Shown here in pieces: positions 12,768-14,207 of a stretch of 14,207 nt of DNA. Positions within the stretch are counted from its first letter, which is position 1. Each line of letters starts with the position of its first letter. Position numbers and translations under genes: made by a program. The notes beneath the pieces were generated by a model. That model did no database searches. It was not told where the DNA came from and saw only the letters and a list, made by a program, of their open reading frames with translations. Source of the DNA: JAPKZH01 sp964537875 (lineage in GTDB: Bacteria; Acidobacteriota; Aminicenantia; Aminicenantales; UBA4085); assembly GCA_964537875.1 (NCBI GenBank), contig CAZIDN010000085.1, positions 1 to 14,207 of the forward strand, read 5' to 3'.

Positions 12768-14108
12768 ATGAAAAAAAATATTCTTCTGATCAACCCGTGG
12801 ATCTATGACTTCACGGCGTATGACTTCTGGCTCAAGCCCCTGGGATTGCTCTATATCGCTTCGATCCTCAGGCGCCAAACAAACTGCCAGCTCCATTTTA
12901 TCGATTGCCTAGACCGCTTTCATCCGCTCTTGGAGAAAAAGCCGAAATCCAAGGCCGACGGGCGGGGACCTTTTCCCAAGGAGGAAGTCCCAAAGCCCGA
13001 GGTTTTGAAGAATGTCCCGCGGAGATATTCACGCTATGGGATCCCTCTCCAGCTTTTTCTCCATGAGCTCGACCAGGCGCCCGTTCCCGACTTGGTCCTG
13101 ATCACGTGCACGATGACCTACTGGTATCCGGGCGTCCAGGCCGTGGTGGAGCTCGTCCGGGAAAAATTCGGCTCAGTCCCTATCATCCTGGGCGGCATCT
13201 ATGCCACGCTGGCCACAGATCATGCCCTCAGGTTCTCGGGCGCCGATGTGGTCCTTCCCGGGCCTTCGGAAAATAAGATATTACCGGTGGTGAAACAGAT
13301 CCTGGGCGACGCGCATATCCGGGAGGCCGAATTCCGGACATTCAAAGACCTGCCCCGCCCGGCCTACGATTTGCTGCCCGCCAAAGGCTGGTTGCCCCTC
13401 CTGACGTCCCGCGGCTGCCCGTTCCGCTGCACGTTCTGCGCCGGGCCGCTGCTTTATGACCGGTTTGAGCAGGGCCGTCCTTATGAGGTCGCTGCGAACA
13501 TCGGCCGGCTTATTCAACAATTCGGGACGCGGCATTTTTCTTTTTACGATGATGCGCTTCTTCTCAACAAGGGGGCCCATATCATCCCGATTTTCGAGGA
13601 AGTCGTCCGCCGGGGATGGCCGGTTTCCTTTCACACTCCCAACGGGCTCCACATCCGGGAAATCGACCAGGACCTGGCCTTCCTCATGAAAAAAGCCGGT
13701 GTCCGGTCGCTCTATCTCAGCCAGGAGTCGGTGGATGCAGCCGTGATCCGCGAGGCATGTCCCAAGGTCGCCGAAGGAGATTTGGAGAAGGCCATCGTCT
13801 GTCTCGAAAAAGCCGGCTACAAGCGCGACGACATCAACGTCTATTTGATCGCCGGCCTTCCCAACCAGGAAGTCGCCGGCATCAAGGAAAGCATCCTCCA
13901 TGTCCGGCGCCTCGGCGCGAACGTACGCATGGCCTGCTTCTCCCCACTGCCGGGAACGCCGGTCTGGCAGGATCTCGTCGATAAAGGGGTTTTGAAGAAA
14001 GATGCGGACCCGCTCCTTTACAATAAGCTCGCATTCCCCTATCTTTGGGGAGATTTTTCCGCCGGGGATTTCGAGTCGCTTCGAAAGATACTAATATCAA
14101 CGCAGTAA
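12768..14108 (+). CDS. Radical SAM protein with N-terminal B12-binding-like domain
   Basis: This 446-aa protein has the layout of B12-binding-domain radical SAM enzymes. It opens KKNILLINPW and has a Rossmann-like domain to about 175 (PDLVLITCTMTYWYPGV, VPIILGGIYATLA, GADVVLPGPSE). The radical SAM core follows at about 205-400, with the Fe-S cluster cysteines C217, C221 and C224 in RGCPFRCTFC (CX3CX2C). Later come FYDDALLL (259-266), LSQESVD (318-324), INVYLIAGLPNQE (356-368) and SPLPGTPVW (392-400). The classical DxHxxG cobalamin-ligand histidine is not seen, so base-off B12 binding is doubtful. The ATG is the natural start by homology, yet it has no Shine-Dalgarno and lies 2 bp after the tRNA terminator's U-tract. 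The reaction and substrate are unknown. Confidence 0.88.
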   Translation: MKKNILLINPWIYDFTAYDFWLKPLGLLYIASILRRQTNCQLHFIDCLDRFHPLLEKKPKSKADGRGPFPKEEVPKPEVLKNVPRRYSRYGIPLQLFLHELDQAPVPDLVLITCTMTYWYPGVQAVVELVREKFGSVPIILGGIYATLATDHALRFSGADVVLPGPSENKILPVVKQILGDAHIREAEFRTFKDLPRPAYDLLPAKGWLPLLTSRGCPFRCTFCAGPLLYDRFEQGRPYEVAANIGRLIQQFGTRHFSFYDDALLLNKGAHIIPIFEEVVRRGWPVSFHTPNGLHIREIDQDLAFLMKKAGVRSLYLSQESVDAAVIREACPKVAEGDLEKAIVCLEKAGYKRDDINVYLIAGLPNQEVAGIKESILHVRRLGANVRMACFSPLPGTPVWQDLVDKGVLKKDADPLLYNKLAFPYLWGDFSAGDFESLRKILISTQ

Positions 14109-14120
14109 TTAAAGTGACAT

Positions 14121-14168
14121 CCCCGTTGGGGCGGCGCTTAGGCCGCCCGTAGCCCCCGGGCCCCGGGG
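14121..14168 (+). other. GC-rich hairpin-forming tail after the radical SAM gene
   Basis: CCCC-GTT-GGGG (14121-14131) overlaps a 7-bp hairpin, GGGCGGC (14129-14135) with GCCGCCC (14142-14148), and a run of alternating C and G blocks (14153-14168) follows. There is no U-tract, so this is not a standard intrinsic terminator. It could be a Rho-independent-like end, a repeat or an RNA element. Beyond 14168 I see nothing recognisable up to the window end. Confidence 0.35.
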
Positions 14169-14207
14169 AACCAGTCCCGTCGGACACTCTTGGAAGGAAA
14201 CCCTTTC

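Noticed and set aside
12628..14207. tRNA-Leu as an integration site for a genomic island
   Set aside because: I see no integrase next to it and no repeat of the tRNA 3' end elsewhere in the window.

Overview
The window looks like chromosomal DNA from a Gram-negative-type (diderm) bacterium of moderately high GC. It encodes an outer-membrane TolC-like channel, a lipoprotein adaptor and an RND pump, and two secreted proteins have ordinary signal peptides. The dispersed palindromic repeats, the bacterial eRF1-like factor and the general protein style suggest an uncultured lineage such as Acidobacteriota/Aminicenantia. That placement is inference from memory and I hold it weakly. I see no phage, plasmid, IS or CRISPR signature.

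Left part (1-4511). A DASS/SLC13 sodium-carboxylate or sulfate symporter runs off the left edge on the minus strand. An 85-bp REP-like palindromic repeat separates it from a class I SAM methyltransferase on the same strand. The methyltransferase is divergent from a two-gene plus-strand unit, an MBL-fold hydrolase and XerD, coupled by an ATGA overlap. The divergent intergenic region holds two back-to-back sigma70-like promoters, which fix both starts. A secreted 230-aa protein of unknown function follows on the minus strand, convergent with xerD.

Middle (4512-11210). The intergenic region upstream of the efflux operon contains a roughly 150-bp palindromic MITE-like element, a TTGACA -35 box and a 37-bp imperfect palindrome, the likely operator. 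The operon is a TetR-type repressor, a TolC-family outer-membrane factor (ATGA overlap), a membrane-fusion lipoprotein and an RND permease, closed by a hairpin terminator. Together these genes would form a self-regulated tripartite efflux pump. The permease lacks the standard Asp-Asp/Lys proton-relay set of AcrB and has Asp-Asn/Asn instead.

Right part (11211-14207). A minus-strand bacterial archaeo-eukaryotic-release-factor-like protein (eRF1/Vms1 type, with a zinc ribbon) is divergent from a tRNA-Leu(CAG) gene that has a good promoter and a strong terminator. The terminator's U-tract ends 2 bp before the start codon of a radical SAM protein with a B12-binding-like N-terminal domain. The last 99 bp are GC-rich and hairpin-forming.

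Most of the window is conventional housekeeping and accessory content. The points most worth following up are the eRF1-like factor next to the tRNA, the terminator abutting the radical SAM start, the apparent leaderless promoters, the operator palindrome and the repeats.
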